Part shown: in pieces, positions 1-13,933 of the stretch
Layout of the letters: the number at the start of each line of letters is the position of its first letter
Numbering within the stretch: the stretch's first letter is position 1
Assembly: GCF_947179515.1 (NCBI RefSeq)
Contig: NC_067478.1
Location: forward strand, 28,299,305-28,363,304
Direction: 5' to 3'
DNA: 64,000 nucleotides
Source: Apodemus sylvaticus
Taxonomy: Eukaryota > Chordata > Mammalia > Rodentia > Muridae
Translations under genes and position numbers: made by a program
Notes under the pieces: generated by a model
Seen by the model: the letters and a program-made list of their open reading frames with translations, nothing else
Database searches by the model: none
What the model was told of the DNA's origin: nothing

Positions 1-57
1 ACTCTCTGTCTTCAAACTGTGGGTGTCCCTATCTTTTTCAGTAAGCTTTGTGATTGG

Positions 58-58
58 T

Positions 59-105
<47 letters not shown>

Positions 106-112
106 GGTGGTG
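58..112. repeat. Compound (GTT)n(GGT)n microsatellite
   Basis: About nine GTT units run directly into eight or so GGT units. This is a simple compound trinucleotide repeat with no gene around it. Confidence 0.95.
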
Positions 113-808
113 GTTTAAAAATAGACATGTCTTCTGGGTAGGGGGAACGAAATACAAAGACAAACCAGAAACTCTGTACTGCCCCTCTCTGTGGTTCTCT
201 GTGTTCCCAGGCCCATCTCCAGTTCCAGGCAGCCATTGCTCTGGGACCCTGTTTATCTGGGAGATCTGAAAAATGTTGTGGGCTTTCATTTCAGTTTCTT
301 GTTAGTTTTTTTTTTTTTGTTTGCTACTTGGGAGTCACAACCTCTAAGTTCCTTACTCGCCATCCCGGAAGTCAGAAGTCCTCAGCCTACACACCCTTCA
401 CCCGAAGGAAATGAGAGACACTAAGAGAAGCAGGAGAAAGAGCAGCAAAAACAAAGAGACAGCTGGAAGGCTGTGAGTTAGCTCAAGACTTGCATGAAGA
501 TGTGTGTGGGGGAGGAAGAGGTAAGCTCGGGCTCTTTCTGAGCCTGGTGACATCGTCCTGTCGTGCTGCAGTGGGCTCAGTGGGTTCAGTGGAGGGACCC
601 TTTTTCAGAGGAGGTTCAGGAAGGTGCTAGTACAAATAGAGTGACACTTTACAGACACAAGCACCTTGTCCAGAGTGAGAAGAAAGCAAGTAGCCTCTGA
701 AACTTCCACCTCACTTCTGCCTCCTCCCCGCCAGGACTTCAGGAATGCAGGCCACAGTTAGGCCAAAGACTCTGAATTCTCATCCGATGTCCGAATTTGC
801 TTATATGT
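113..808. other. Intergenic, no feature recognised
   Basis: Apart from a short T-run near 307-319 I see no gene, SINE or LTR here. Open frames are short and lack recognisable protein features. Confidence 0.5.
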
Positions 809-1141
809 CTTAATGAGGTTTCTTTTGCTGTGATAAAACATCATGACCAAAAGCAACTGGGGGAGGAAAGAGTTTATTTGGCTTACACTTCCATTTGGTA
901 GTCCATCACCAAGCGAAGCCAGGGCAGGAACTTACAGGCAGGAACCTGGAGGCAGGAACTGAAGCAGAGGTCATGGAGGCGTGCCCAGAGAGAGAGCTGG
1001 GTCCCCCACATCAGTCATCAATCCAGAAAACGCCACACAGGCTGGTCTGCGGGCAACCTGATGGAAGCCTTTTCTCAACTGAGGTTTCCTCTTTCCAGAT
1101 GAGTGGAGCTTGTGCCCAGGAGACAAAAACTAGCAGGACAC
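809..1141 (-). mobile_element. MaLR-type solo LTR, antisense
   Basis: The segment starts with the reverse complement of an LTR 3' end (taatgaggtttcttttgctg) and ends in 'aaaactagcaggaca', the complement of the usual 5' start. It matches, in opposite orientation, the copy at 1706-2101 over most of its length. This LTR has TG...CA ends and an internal AATAAA, as in the ERVL-MaLR (MT/ORR1) class. The subfamily is not assigned. Confidence 0.7.
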
Positions 1142-1257
1142 AGTGTTACTGACCTTTTGGTTCCTAGGGGCATGAAATTGATATTTATGGAACACTACTT
1201 AGAACGTATGGTATTTATTTTAGATTTCTTCTGTTCAATATATACTTTAAGAAATTA

Positions 1258-1420
1258 TGTGTGTGTGCACATGCACGTGCCACTGGGCACGCGTGAAGTG
1301 CGGAGGACAGCTTGCAGGTGTCTGAGCGCTCCTTCTGACAACCAGGGGCCAAGGATGGAGCCCAGGTCACCAGGCTTGGCATCAGGTACCTTTACCCATT
1401 GAGCCATCTCACCAGCCCCT
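1258..1420 (-). mobile_element. B3/B2-type SINE, antisense
   Basis: It ends with 'gagccatctcaccagcccc', the reverse complement of the tRNA-derived B2/B3 head. Before that lies the 'gtgtgtgtgcacatgcacgtg' tail region. Divergence suggests an old copy. Confidence 0.8.
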
Positions 1421-1705
1421 CGTTTGATGGACATTCTAGCGCCTTCCTTTACTCCCATTAAAATTCCCATTAAAGGGGGAGATTTCTAGGTAATTAACTT
1501 CCTAATGTTTATAATTTCGCTTTTATTTTGATTTAAACCAAACTTCCCAAAGAAGCTTCTTTGTCTTGACATGAAAATTAAAGATAATAAAAAAAAATCG
1601 GAATCCCAATGGTGTTTGCTGTGGTTTGGGGGTCAGGCAGCTCTTCTTCCCCACTTCCAGAACTCCCTCCACCACCCCTATTTGTGACAAGGTCCCATGA
1701 AGCCT

Positions 1706-2101
1706 GGTGTACTGGCTGGTTTTGTGTGTCAACTTGACACAGGCTGGAGTTATCACAGAGAAAGGAGCTTCAGTTGGGGAAGTGCCTCCATGAGATCCAG
1801 CTATGGGGCATTTTCTCAATTAGTGATCAAGGGGGAGGGCCCCTTGTGGGTGGTACCACCTTTGGGCTGGTATTCTTGGGTTCTATAAGAGAGCAGGCTG
1901 AGCAAGCCAGGGGAAGCAAGCCAGTAAGGAACATCCCTCCATGGCCTCTGCATCAGCTCCTGCTTCCTGACCTGCTTGAGTTCCAATCCTGACTTCCTTT
2001 GGTGATGAACAGGAATGTGGAAGTATGAGCTGAATAAACTCTTTCCTCCCCAACTTGCTTCTTTGTCATGATGTTGTGCAGGAATAGAAACCCTGACTAA
2101 G
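1706..2101 (+). mobile_element. MaLR-type solo LTR, sense
   Basis: Begins near 'tactggctggttttgtgtg' and ends '...gaaaccctgactaag'. A polyadenylation signal AATAAA lies at 2033-2038, about 65 bp before the end, as expected in the LTR R region. Similar sequence recurs at 809-1141, 3662-4004, 34781-35178, 43634-44050 and 51684-51971. Confidence 0.75.
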
Positions 2102-2103
2102 AA

Positions 2104-2215
2104 TCCTGGCTGGCCTCAAACTCATCCTGTAGTCCAGACAGGCATGAACTTCAGTATGTAGTTAAGAACTGCCCTGAATTCATGATTCTCCTGTCTCTAC
2201 CTCCCTCATCACCCC
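2104..2215 (-). mobile_element. B1-like SINE fragment, antisense
   Basis: 'cctggctggcctcaaactc' followed by 'cagacaggcatgaactt' resembles a diverged antisense B1. It abuts the preceding LTR. Weak assignment. Confidence 0.4.
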
Positions 2216-2676
2216 CATGTCACCTCTGTCACCCTCATACCCAGATTTTTGCACATTTCCGATCATCTTTTTCCCCTCTCAGCTAGGGTGACAGTTTGAA
2301 CTCCGCTGCAGACAACAGAACCCACTTAGGCAACTGGGGTGAAAGGTATTCATTACCAGCCGATGGTCACCTTATAAACTTACTGGATACACTAAAAGGA
2401 TCTAGAGCTAAGGTCAAGTTTCCTGAGGTCAAGAATGGCAATACCCTGGTGGAGCAGAAACGCTGACAACGCAGTGGAATTGAAAGCAGCTGAGCATGAC
2501 CTAGAAATTTAGGGATGTCGCTGGTTTCTGTTTAAACTCCGAGAGCTGACTTGACAACTGCATGGCTGAAGAAGATAAGCCGGCAAGGAGATAGTGAGAG
2601 AAGCAGAAAGTTAGAGGCCTTGGAGAGTGTCTTAAGGAGAAAGCAATGAACAAGAGGATCTCAGAAATGTCTGTCA

Positions 2677-2935
2677 GGCTGGGGAGATGGCGCAGACAGC
2701 TTGCTGTGAAGCACGAGGGCCTGAATTTGGGTGGTGGCCCAAGTCTGCAACTGCACCACTCGAGGGCAGAGACCCTCAGATTGCAAGGCTCACTGGGCAG
2801 CCAGTCTGATCAAAACAACAAGCTCCAGGCTCAGGAAGAGATCCTGTCTGGAAAACTAGGGCGGAGAATAAGAGATGAAGACACTGATCTGTGGCTGCCA
2901 CACACCCATGCATGGTCTAACACTTCTACATGCCT
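2677..2935 (+). mobile_element. B3 SINE, sense
   Basis: Starts with the head 'ggctggggagatggcgcag'. It continues through 'cactgggcagccagtctga' and 'aagagatcctgtctgg' to 'atctgtggctgccacacac', the order typical of B3. The A/CA-rich tail continues into the next feature. Confidence 0.8.
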
Positions 2936-2944
2936 CCCTTCCCT

Positions 2945-3152
2945 ACATACACCACATATACACAAGCACACACGCACGCACGCAAGATACATGCAAGCAT
3001 GATGCACACAAGCAAGATGCATGCACGCATGTACACACGCACACACAAGAATGCACATATACAAGCACGCAAGCATGCACGCACATGATACACCCAAGCA
3101 CACACGCAAGCCCGATGCATGCAAGCAAGACGCACACAGGCACATACAAATA
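2945..3152. repeat. CA/GCA-rich imperfect simple repeat
   Basis: About 200 bp of 'cacacgcacgcacgcaag'-like units that have drifted into gcaag/catgc patterns. It forms the expanded tail of the B3 element before it. The Cys- and His-rich translations here are artefacts of the repeat. Confidence 0.85.
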
Positions 3153-3159
3153 AATAATA

Positions 3160-3660
3160 AACAAGTCTATTAGTCACTGAGGGTGTGGTTAATAATTGCA
3201 GGAAGATGAATGGACTCGGAAGACAGTGGGTGGGGAAGCAGGAGGTAAGAAAGTAAGGACAGCATCCAAGCATCCAGCATCTGCCCAAAAGCTGCTGTAA
3301 AGCGGGAAGCCGATGGTGGCTAAAGGATGGTATAGGAGGGACAAGGCTATGTTCTCAATTGGGAAACAGAAGCCACTCCGAGTCCATGTTTTGATGCACT
3401 CGTGACTAATTCAGTGTGGAGGAAATAACTGAGGACACACTGTAGAGCAATGCATGGTGGGTACCGTGGGGTTCCCGAACAGGTGGGAGGTGGTGGGACC
3501 CACAATTCCAGAAGTGAGGAGTAATGGGGTTAGAGACTTGGCATACCTGTGTGGAGGACCGGAAGGAAGTACTATGAGTATCAGAAGAGGCTCAGTGATG
3601 CAGAAAACCTGCCCTTACACATGAAAATATTGCAGAGCTGGCAAAAAGGCTCAGCAGGTG
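3160..3660. other. Intergenic, nothing recognised
   Basis: Mixed-composition sequence without repeats I can name or a credible coding frame. A short stretch at 3636-3660 (agctggcaaaaaggctcagc) faintly resembles a SINE head. Confidence 0.4.
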
Positions 3661-3661
3661 A

Positions 3662-4004
3662 GCTGGCTGGTTTTCATCAGCCTGAAATAAACCTAGGCCT
3701 ATTTGGAAAGAGGAACTCGAAATTGAGAAAATACCTCTGTGGGCCCAGCTCCGTGTGGGTGGTGCTGCCGCTGGGCAGATGGTGCTGGGTTGGTTCAGAA
3801 AGCCGTCTGAGCAAGCCATGAGGAATGAGCCAGTAAGCAGAGTCCTGTCATGACCTCGGCTTCGGTTCCTGCCTCAGGGCTTTGCCTTGAGTTCCTGCTC
3901 TGGCTTCCCTCCATGATTGTGACCTGAGCAGAAACAAACCCGTTCCTTCCTGTGTTGCTTTTGGTTGTGGTGTTGTATCACAAATCGAAACCCGAAGATA
4001 GCAG
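3662..4004 (+). mobile_element. MaLR-type solo LTR, sense, diverged
   Basis: Shares with 1706-2101 the blocks 'gctggctggtttt', 'gtgggtggtgctgcc', 'gagcaagccatgaggaa' and 'gttgcttttggttgtggtgt', ending 'gaaacccgaagatag'. The AATAAA is degraded to 'aacaaac'. It is older than the neighbouring copies. Confidence 0.65.
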
Positions 4005-4077
4005 GCTTAGGTGCTTATCACCATACATTCTGGCCTGAGTCCAATTGCTGTTAACTGTGTAACACAGCCTTTCCTGG

Positions 4078-4445
4078 GGAGATATAACACATGTCTACTC
4101 ACCTGAGAGGAAACCCGTGACAAACCCAGGTATGAATACCACTGAAGTCCAATTTCATGAACCAATGAGTTTTATTGAGTTTGCGTATAAGACTCTGGGC
4201 GAGGGGTTGCTTATAGGTGCAGAAATGACTCAAAGACAGCTGCATCAGCAAAGCCCAGGCCAGCATGGTGACAGCTTTGCTCACATAAGAAGTCTTCTTT
4301 GCAGCAGGAATGCTTAGTCTTCATTGCACACACTGGAGGGGAGGGACCTAGTGAATCTGGTCAGTTTCAGGGACTTCCTGAAGCCATTTTGAGTTGTTAC
4401 CTTTTTGTTTAAGGAGGTTCTGAACCTGCAGGATAGAATGTTTCT
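4078..4445 (-). mobile_element. Unassigned LTR-like dispersed repeat, antisense (copy 1)
   Basis: Shares blocks, in the same order and orientation, with 63356-63770: 'agatataacacatgtctac', 'tttattgagtttgcgtata', 'gcagaaatgactcaaagac' and 'tcagtttcagggacttcct'. On the minus strand it contains AATAAA, which suggests an antisense LTR. I cannot name the family. Confidence 0.55.
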
Positions 4446-4484
4446 CATAAACTTACATATTGGAACTAGAGAAACCAGCTGTTT

Positions 4485-4550
4485 CAAATTGTCCTCTGAT
4501 CTCCACACATGTGCACAACTCCCCACCCAATAAATTAAAGTAATTCTTAA
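4485..4550 (+). mobile_element. B2/B3 SINE 3' tail fragment
   Basis: 'gtcctctgatctccacacat' followed by 'aataaattaaag' is the usual 3' part of B2/B3. The head is missing. Confidence 0.5.
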
Positions 4551-7500
4551 AAATCTAATGAAGTTTTACAAGGATTTAATATGCAGATCCTAAAGAGTTG
4601 GGCTAACTGAGTTGAGCCGGGCTGGGTTGTATGATCCAGTAAACCTGGCAGAAATAAAGATATTCCAAAGAGACACTTGCTTCGCTTGATCTATCAGACT
4701 ATTGAAACAACAGACTCCAATAAAGGGGAATTTCTCTAGGAATCTTATGCTGGGAGAAAAAAAAAAATCCCGTTGGGAGGTGGGAAGGAAATGTGTAACT
4801 TGTCTCCAGAAAAGATGCTTCATAGTTCTAAAGTTCACCACCCTGTGAGACTGAAGTCCAGACAATGATGGGCCATCCCTGAAGATGAACTTGGTGGTTG
4901 TGGGGGTGGGGGGACATGGGTTTTCTGTGTCCATTTTCCCAAGGTGGTTGCACTGAATAAATCTTGCTTTTTACTATAGATGGCTATTTTAATTAACTTC
5001 TCATAGACTTGTTGCCAGACTTCATTTCTTGGGTATAGACTCTGACCTCAAATTTGTAACCACCATACTATACATGACTGAGGTGGACAAACCTTACGGA
5101 AAAGCTAAGATAAACTTCAGGGTTCAGCAGTAAATCCAGTCTAAACTGAACCCTAAAATGAAGAGAACTTATAGGCTTGTAAGAGAAAGTCTAAAGGTAT
5201 GTAGGTCTGAGGCACAGACTAAACAGTCTGTGCAGGACTGCTCTACTTGACCCGTGCAGATACTAACATTACTCTTATCTTTCCCTTTTCTCTCAAGGCT
5301 AGACAATGGCTGATAACAGTAACCAAGGCTGTACACTCAAGGGGGACAACGTAGAAGCCTGGGAAGGAAGGAAAACACCTTCCTCTCCCTTCCTTCCAAT
5401 TCAATCCTCCTCCCAATTTATCGCACTGGCAGGATCTTTAAAACATTCAGGGAAGGCTAGAAGCAGCTCCCCCATGCAGACTGGGCGAAGGAGCCCGCAA
5501 GCAGCAGGTGTAGGAGACACCGGGCAGCCAGATGGAGTAGCCCTCTTCAGAGTGGCCTTAGATCAAGTTGGGAGGCCTCCAGATGTCTTAGTAAGTCCTA
5601 ACCCGAGGGGCGTTCCTGGAGCTGAAGTAGCGAGCCAGGATGTGAGGTTGTCTTTGGGAAGCCGGGAATGTGGAAGTTGGAACATCCAGGTATTCTGTGG
5701 AGAACACTTGTAGGGAAAGAAGGGTATGTGCTAGCTGGGAGGGGTGGGGCTGGGCTATGGCTGCTGAGTTATCACTGTTCTTCCTCTGTCCTTCAATAGG
5801 GCCCCCGTAGTTGTAGAGCACTGGGTTGGGTGGTTCAAGGTCACAAACTCTCACTTTCCCTTAAGGCAGCCACCTTCATCAGCATCCTCAGCATCCTCAT
5901 CATCACCAACGATGCGGATTCGCGGTTTGCCTCTCTACCATACAGCACTGAGGGAGGATGAAATGGCTAGCCGTTAGCTTTGCCTGCCATTCACCCTTCC
6001 TGGGGGAAATTGTCTCTAATCTTCTGGTGGTTCTAAAGAAGGCTCAAATGACAGAGAGTCATATTTTGTCTTTAAAAAAAAAAAAAAAAAGACCGTGTGA
6101 CCTAAGGTAGGCCAACCAGATACTCTTTTCCAAATGAGTTGGGGACAGACACAATCAGGCTAGAGAGGCACTGGAGGTGGCTTGGCTGGCAGCGGTGCCC
6201 TGGAGAACCACTCTGGAGAAGAGCAGGTGTTCTCAGCTGGAATCTCCAGCGCCGTCTGCCTGGCCGTCGACTCTCTATATTCTGTGAACTGCCCACTGTT
6301 CCTTCTATAAACATCGCTTCATTGAAAGGAAAATTTTCTGTCCCTAAGAACCAAAAGCCTCCAAGAGAGTCTTAAAATGCTTCAGAGCTAAGTTGGTCTG
6401 AAGCGTACTACTTTAGTACTTAGTATTAAAATGCATAGTAGCTTTGGGATGAGAGCATTGTAAATTCCCAACATTATTAGAGTCCAAAGACAGTGTTTGC
6501 TTCCCAGTACCCACAAGCCAGCCCACACACCCTTTAAGATCTGTGAGCTCACTTATATTATGACTTCAAAGTACCTTAGGAATTTTCCTTTTTCATTTAA
6601 CTAATGTAAAAATAATTTCTCAGGGTAATAATATTCTTGTCTAACTGTCAAATTTCCTTATACTTATCACTATTACACATTTACACTTCTTATCCCCAGA
6701 TGGTGGCTTGCTAGATAACTTGTGCTGGCCTGGAACTCAGTATGAGGCCCAGACTGGCCTCAGCCTCCTGAGTACTGGAGAGTTTTTTCATATATTTTGC
6801 TGTTAGTTTGGGAATACTTAGCTGAAGAATACAGTCTGATCATTCACAGAAGCATATAAATCCAGTCCTAAACACTGTGTTTACAAATCATTTATTATTT
6901 CATACATTTGTTTTTTTTTTCAGCAAAAATGCATAGTTTATCCTTTTTAGATTCTTTTTTTTTTTTCATATTCAAGACAGGAGAGAACAAATGTCTCAGA
7001 AAAGTAAAATCATAGCAAACTGTACAACAGAAACAGAAGCCAATTTGTTCAGTTACATGCATAGAACTGACCAGAACGATGTCTGCTTCTATAGATGATT
7101 TTTGCTTCATTTTTCTGGAAATCTGGAATTATGATGAAGTAAGGCTCTTCCGTCCGAATACACCATGGACGTGAAGCCACCTTACAGTCCAGGCTGGAGG
7201 TTTTCACATCCTGAGAATGAACGCTTCTCTAGCTAAGTCAGCTCTTTAGAGTGAGGACTGGAGTAAGAAGAATTGATTTAACAAGCAGTGGAAACAATCC
7301 TTTATGCCTGCTTTCCTCTTTCCTCCCATCTTTCTCTACTATCACCATTTAATGAGCTTTAAAAACTACACCTGAAACCTTTCCATATAATGTGTTAAAT
7401 CCCCCTTCTGCCTCTACCCCAAGCTTGGGAAGACAGACAGCCCCTCAAGCAATACCCTCGTAAGGCAGGTGGCTGAATGCCTGAGCACTCTGGGAATCCC

Positions 7501-8848
7501 TTCAGGAATCTGTTGTCTTCAAGGCTGGTTTTGTGGAAAGTAAAGGCTTCAAAGGTGGTTGGAATGGCTTGGGGAGAGCTGAGGTGAAGATTCAGAGCGG
7601 CCACATGCCTAAGCAAAGGGGAAAACCTCATGGGATCCTCCCCACAGCCCCCCCCCAAAGGAAAGCTCTCCTGTCTAGGCAACAATACACGAGGCTTACG
7701 TTTCCTTGTGAAAGAAGCAAGCGTCCAGGTTGAGCATCCTGCTGTCTCTATGGTGACACTCCATCCAGGGACATGTATCTCTCACCTCCTTATTGCCCAG
7801 GTACTCAGTGGCTTGGTTAGAGTAATTTTCCTCACAGCCCCAAGAAAAGTAAACCATTCTGGCAGAGACAGACCTTTGCTACTGAGCCTTCCCAAGAGAG
7901 GGAATTGAGTGAAAGTTTCCAAGCAGAATGCTATAAAAGACTTTAAAGTTTAGCTTTGTTCCACACCTAGAATCTATCTGATGTCCTTTTTCCCCCTTTA
8001 AAAAAAGAAGTTAGCCTTTTTTTAAACTACACAATATTTACAGTTTGAAAGACCCAAGAGGCCTTTATCATTTGGGTAAGAGCTCAGAGTGATGAAGTAC
8101 CCAGACAAAGATGAGGCTTTTGAAAAAGCCCTGTTTCTCATCCATGTGCTAAGGCCCTTTTTAAACAAACAAATTGCTATTACAAACCTTTGGAATATAA
8201 AATTAAAATATGTCTTTAAAATTTTTTTCCATGCATTTTTTTTGCATCCAGCAAGTTAAAAAAGACTATAATTTCTAAATCTAGATGGAACCAAAAGAAG
8301 AACTGAAGGAAGCATGTCCCTTTACTTCACCCAGAAGCGGGGTTCACTGATATGATGTCCTACCTACCTAGGCGTGGTGGAAAACCATGAGAAGCAGGGT
8401 CTTTACCTAAAGCACAGCTAGATGACCTTCTGAAGACTCCTCCGGACTCTGCCTTCAGTATGCATGCTTATTGCATGTTTTGGGTGGAACTGTAAGGCAT
8501 GGAGAAGGTGGCCTGCCACTTGTACACATTCGAGAATGGATTTGCACGCTCAAGATAGTTCCTTGAGAAATGTCATGTTCAGCACAAAAGGCATTAGAGC
8601 TTCTGTGTTACATTCAGAAGCACAGCACAGGCTGGGGACAGGTCCTTCGGAAAACTTAAGGAAGAGGCCGCTCTCCTTCTGCACCGAACAGTAACTGCGC
8701 ACTGTTGCATGTGGGTGTGTGTCCCACCCTGCCGCTATTAATAGCTAAATGAGCGCTTGGGGTCCTAACCTTATAACTAAACTAGCCAGTTCTGAAGATT
8801 GCTCACAGACTGTGTAAGAAGCTACCACAAAACAAAGCAAAAAAGAAA
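4551..8848. other. Mostly unique intergenic DNA, repeat-poor
   Basis: Over 4 kb with almost no SINE or LTR. It holds A-runs (6072-6090), T-runs (6909-6920, 6956-6966), a possible B1 fragment at 6700-6780 and a C-run near 7650. One 135-codon plus-strand frame at 5306-5713 has no recognisable domain and I do not call it a gene. On the minus strand, AATAAA occurs at 6891-6896, which could in principle end a very long Paqr9 3'UTR. Confidence 0.5.
6700..6780 (-). mobile_element. B1-like fragment, antisense
   Basis: 'gtgctggcctggaactcag' and 'cagactggcctcagcctcc' resemble the central part of antisense B1. It is the only SINE-like trace I see between 4.6 and 17.5 kb. Confidence 0.4.
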
Positions 8849-12098
<3,250 letters not shown>

Positions 12099-12103
12099 TC
12101 TCT

Positions 12104-12174
<71 letters not shown>

Positions 12175-12200
12175 TAACACACACACACACACACACACAT
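12099..12200. repeat. (TC)n plus (AC)n microsatellites
   Basis: A (TC)n run of over 30 units to about 12171 is followed after 'ttcctaa' by a (CA)n run to 12199. On the minus strand it reads (GT)n then (GA)n and would lie in the Paqr9 3' flank or UTR. Confidence 0.97.
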
Positions 12201-13933
12201 TTAACTTCTGTATGCAAGTGAACACACTCGGGGCATTGGTTCCTCCAGGGAATTGTGCAAAGATTCTCTATTTACAAATACAGTAGCAATTAAAAGCATA
12301 AACAAAACACCCATCTTTTCAGGAGCACCATCCTACCAGTACTGAGGTAAGTGTTCATATACCCTATGTGCTTGTCTTAAATTACACCACTAAGCCAAGG
12401 CTTCCCAGTGTGGCTGCCTCTTAGCCCAAAGGACTTACTAAGAAGTGTGTTGGATGTTTAAACGTCTTAGTTAGAGTTACCATTCTAACGACAGGTTAAC
12501 ATTTATAAGACATGTCTAACAACACTGGCTAATAGGGTCTTTAGAAAGAGTCTAGGGGCACGGGATTTAGGGTGAATACCAATCATTTCCACAGCCTGGC
12601 TTCAAATGAGACGTTGATGTTTAGCTGAGCAATTGCAGTCTTACTTAAATTCAAAACTTTCAGTAATATCAAGATCCTTGTTTTCATAATAGGACATCCT
12701 CACCTCATCCTGACTGCCTTTTAAATTTTAAGCAAGGATACATGTGTCGCTGTCCTACCCTCCCACTCACTGTGGTTGCAGCAGGGCCCTCAGCCACCTC
12801 AGAGGGCTGACTCGTGCAGAAGCCAAATACTCCACACACCTTTAAGCTATTCCTGGCCCTACTACAACCCTAAACCTACCCCTACCTTCCCTCCCTCCTG
12901 TTCAACCACGATTTGCAGCAAAGTAGGAAAAGAATATGCTATTCTCCCAGTATACGAAGCTATGTTTGAGGACCAGTCATTTGGGCATTGCTTCAAAAGG
13001 CACATTTATTTTAGTGGCAACTTAAGTAAGTAGAGAGGAAAGAATCAGATAAAAAAAAAAGGGGGGGGGGCAGACAAAAACCCAGGATGGGTTTTGTGGA
13101 ATACATCAAAGTAAGTAGGAATTGGAGACCTATACAAACCACCGGAGCCTAACCAATAGTCTAATCAGAGTCCCTAAGTAGTCATTCACAGCTTTATCAT
13201 GACACTCAGAGGCCTTCACAGAACACTGTTTAAAAATGTAGTCGAGAACTCTCAAGCAGCTAGCCCTAATGTCCAGTTCCCGTGTGCAATGCAGAAGGCT
13301 ACAGAAATCAAAACTATGTGACAAAGGAAATTCAGTGCATCTCACAGGCTTCGATAAATTACGAAAAATCATTGAATATATTATCATTTAAATAACATCT
13401 GATACACATTTCGAAATAATTAACTTGTGTTCACATTCCATGCATTGTCTGGCGGGTTAAGGCCCGGGTTTGTGTCTTTGTGCCCATTTCTCCACAAAGA
13501 AAGCTGCACTCTTTCCACAGACCCAAGCATTTCTAGACCTCAGTAGAAGCGGCCAGGGCTTTGTGTTTACCCTCCGCACTGCACACCTGCCTTCACTAAG
13601 GGACACAGAAGACTCTCAGAAAAGCCAATTGCTTGGGGCTCCATCTGTAATCACAATCCTCACTGTGTTTACAAAAATCCCTGGATATCATAGACAGTCC
13701 CTAATTTTCTTCCCGGAGACCCTCTTCCTTCTGTTCCATCCTCATCTCCCTCTTCCAAAGGAAGTGGACTTGGGATTCCCCAACTATCAGAGAACTCTTC
13801 CTTGTGGCCTGCAGCACCCTCTTCTAGCAAAGAAGGAAACAAAACTTGAAAACAAACCAACAATAACAACAACAACAGAAATTCCACGCAAACAGGTGGG
13901 CAAACCATAGCCTCCTCCGGGAGGGGTGGAGGC
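12201..13933 (-). other. Paqr9: Paqr9 3' flank, probable 3'UTR
   Basis: The 1.7 kb beyond the Paqr9 stop codon is free of interspersed repeats, with an A/G homopolymer junction at 13052-13070. Minus-strand AATAAA at 13005-13010, about 930 bp past the stop, is the first clear candidate polyadenylation signal. The 3' end cannot be fixed from sequence alone. A plus-strand open frame at 13470-13910 lies antisense here and shows no domain. Confidence 0.5.
13005..13010 (-). terminator. Candidate Paqr9 polyadenylation signal
   Basis: TTTATT on the plus strand is AATAAA on the Paqr9 strand, about 930 bp after the stop. Other AATAAA motifs lie further out (11172, 6891), so this is only the nearest candidate. 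Confidence 0.3.

Noticed and set aside
5306..5713. 135-codon frame starting MADNSNQGC
   Set aside because: ATG-initiated and open, but with no family resemblance, no exon-boundary evidence and composition like surrounding DNA. Could be tested by conservation.
13470..13910. 146-codon plus-strand frame antisense to the Paqr9 3' flank
   Set aside because: No recognisable domain, no splice or promoter context, and low-complexity Thr/Lys-rich end derived from an (AAC)n stretch.
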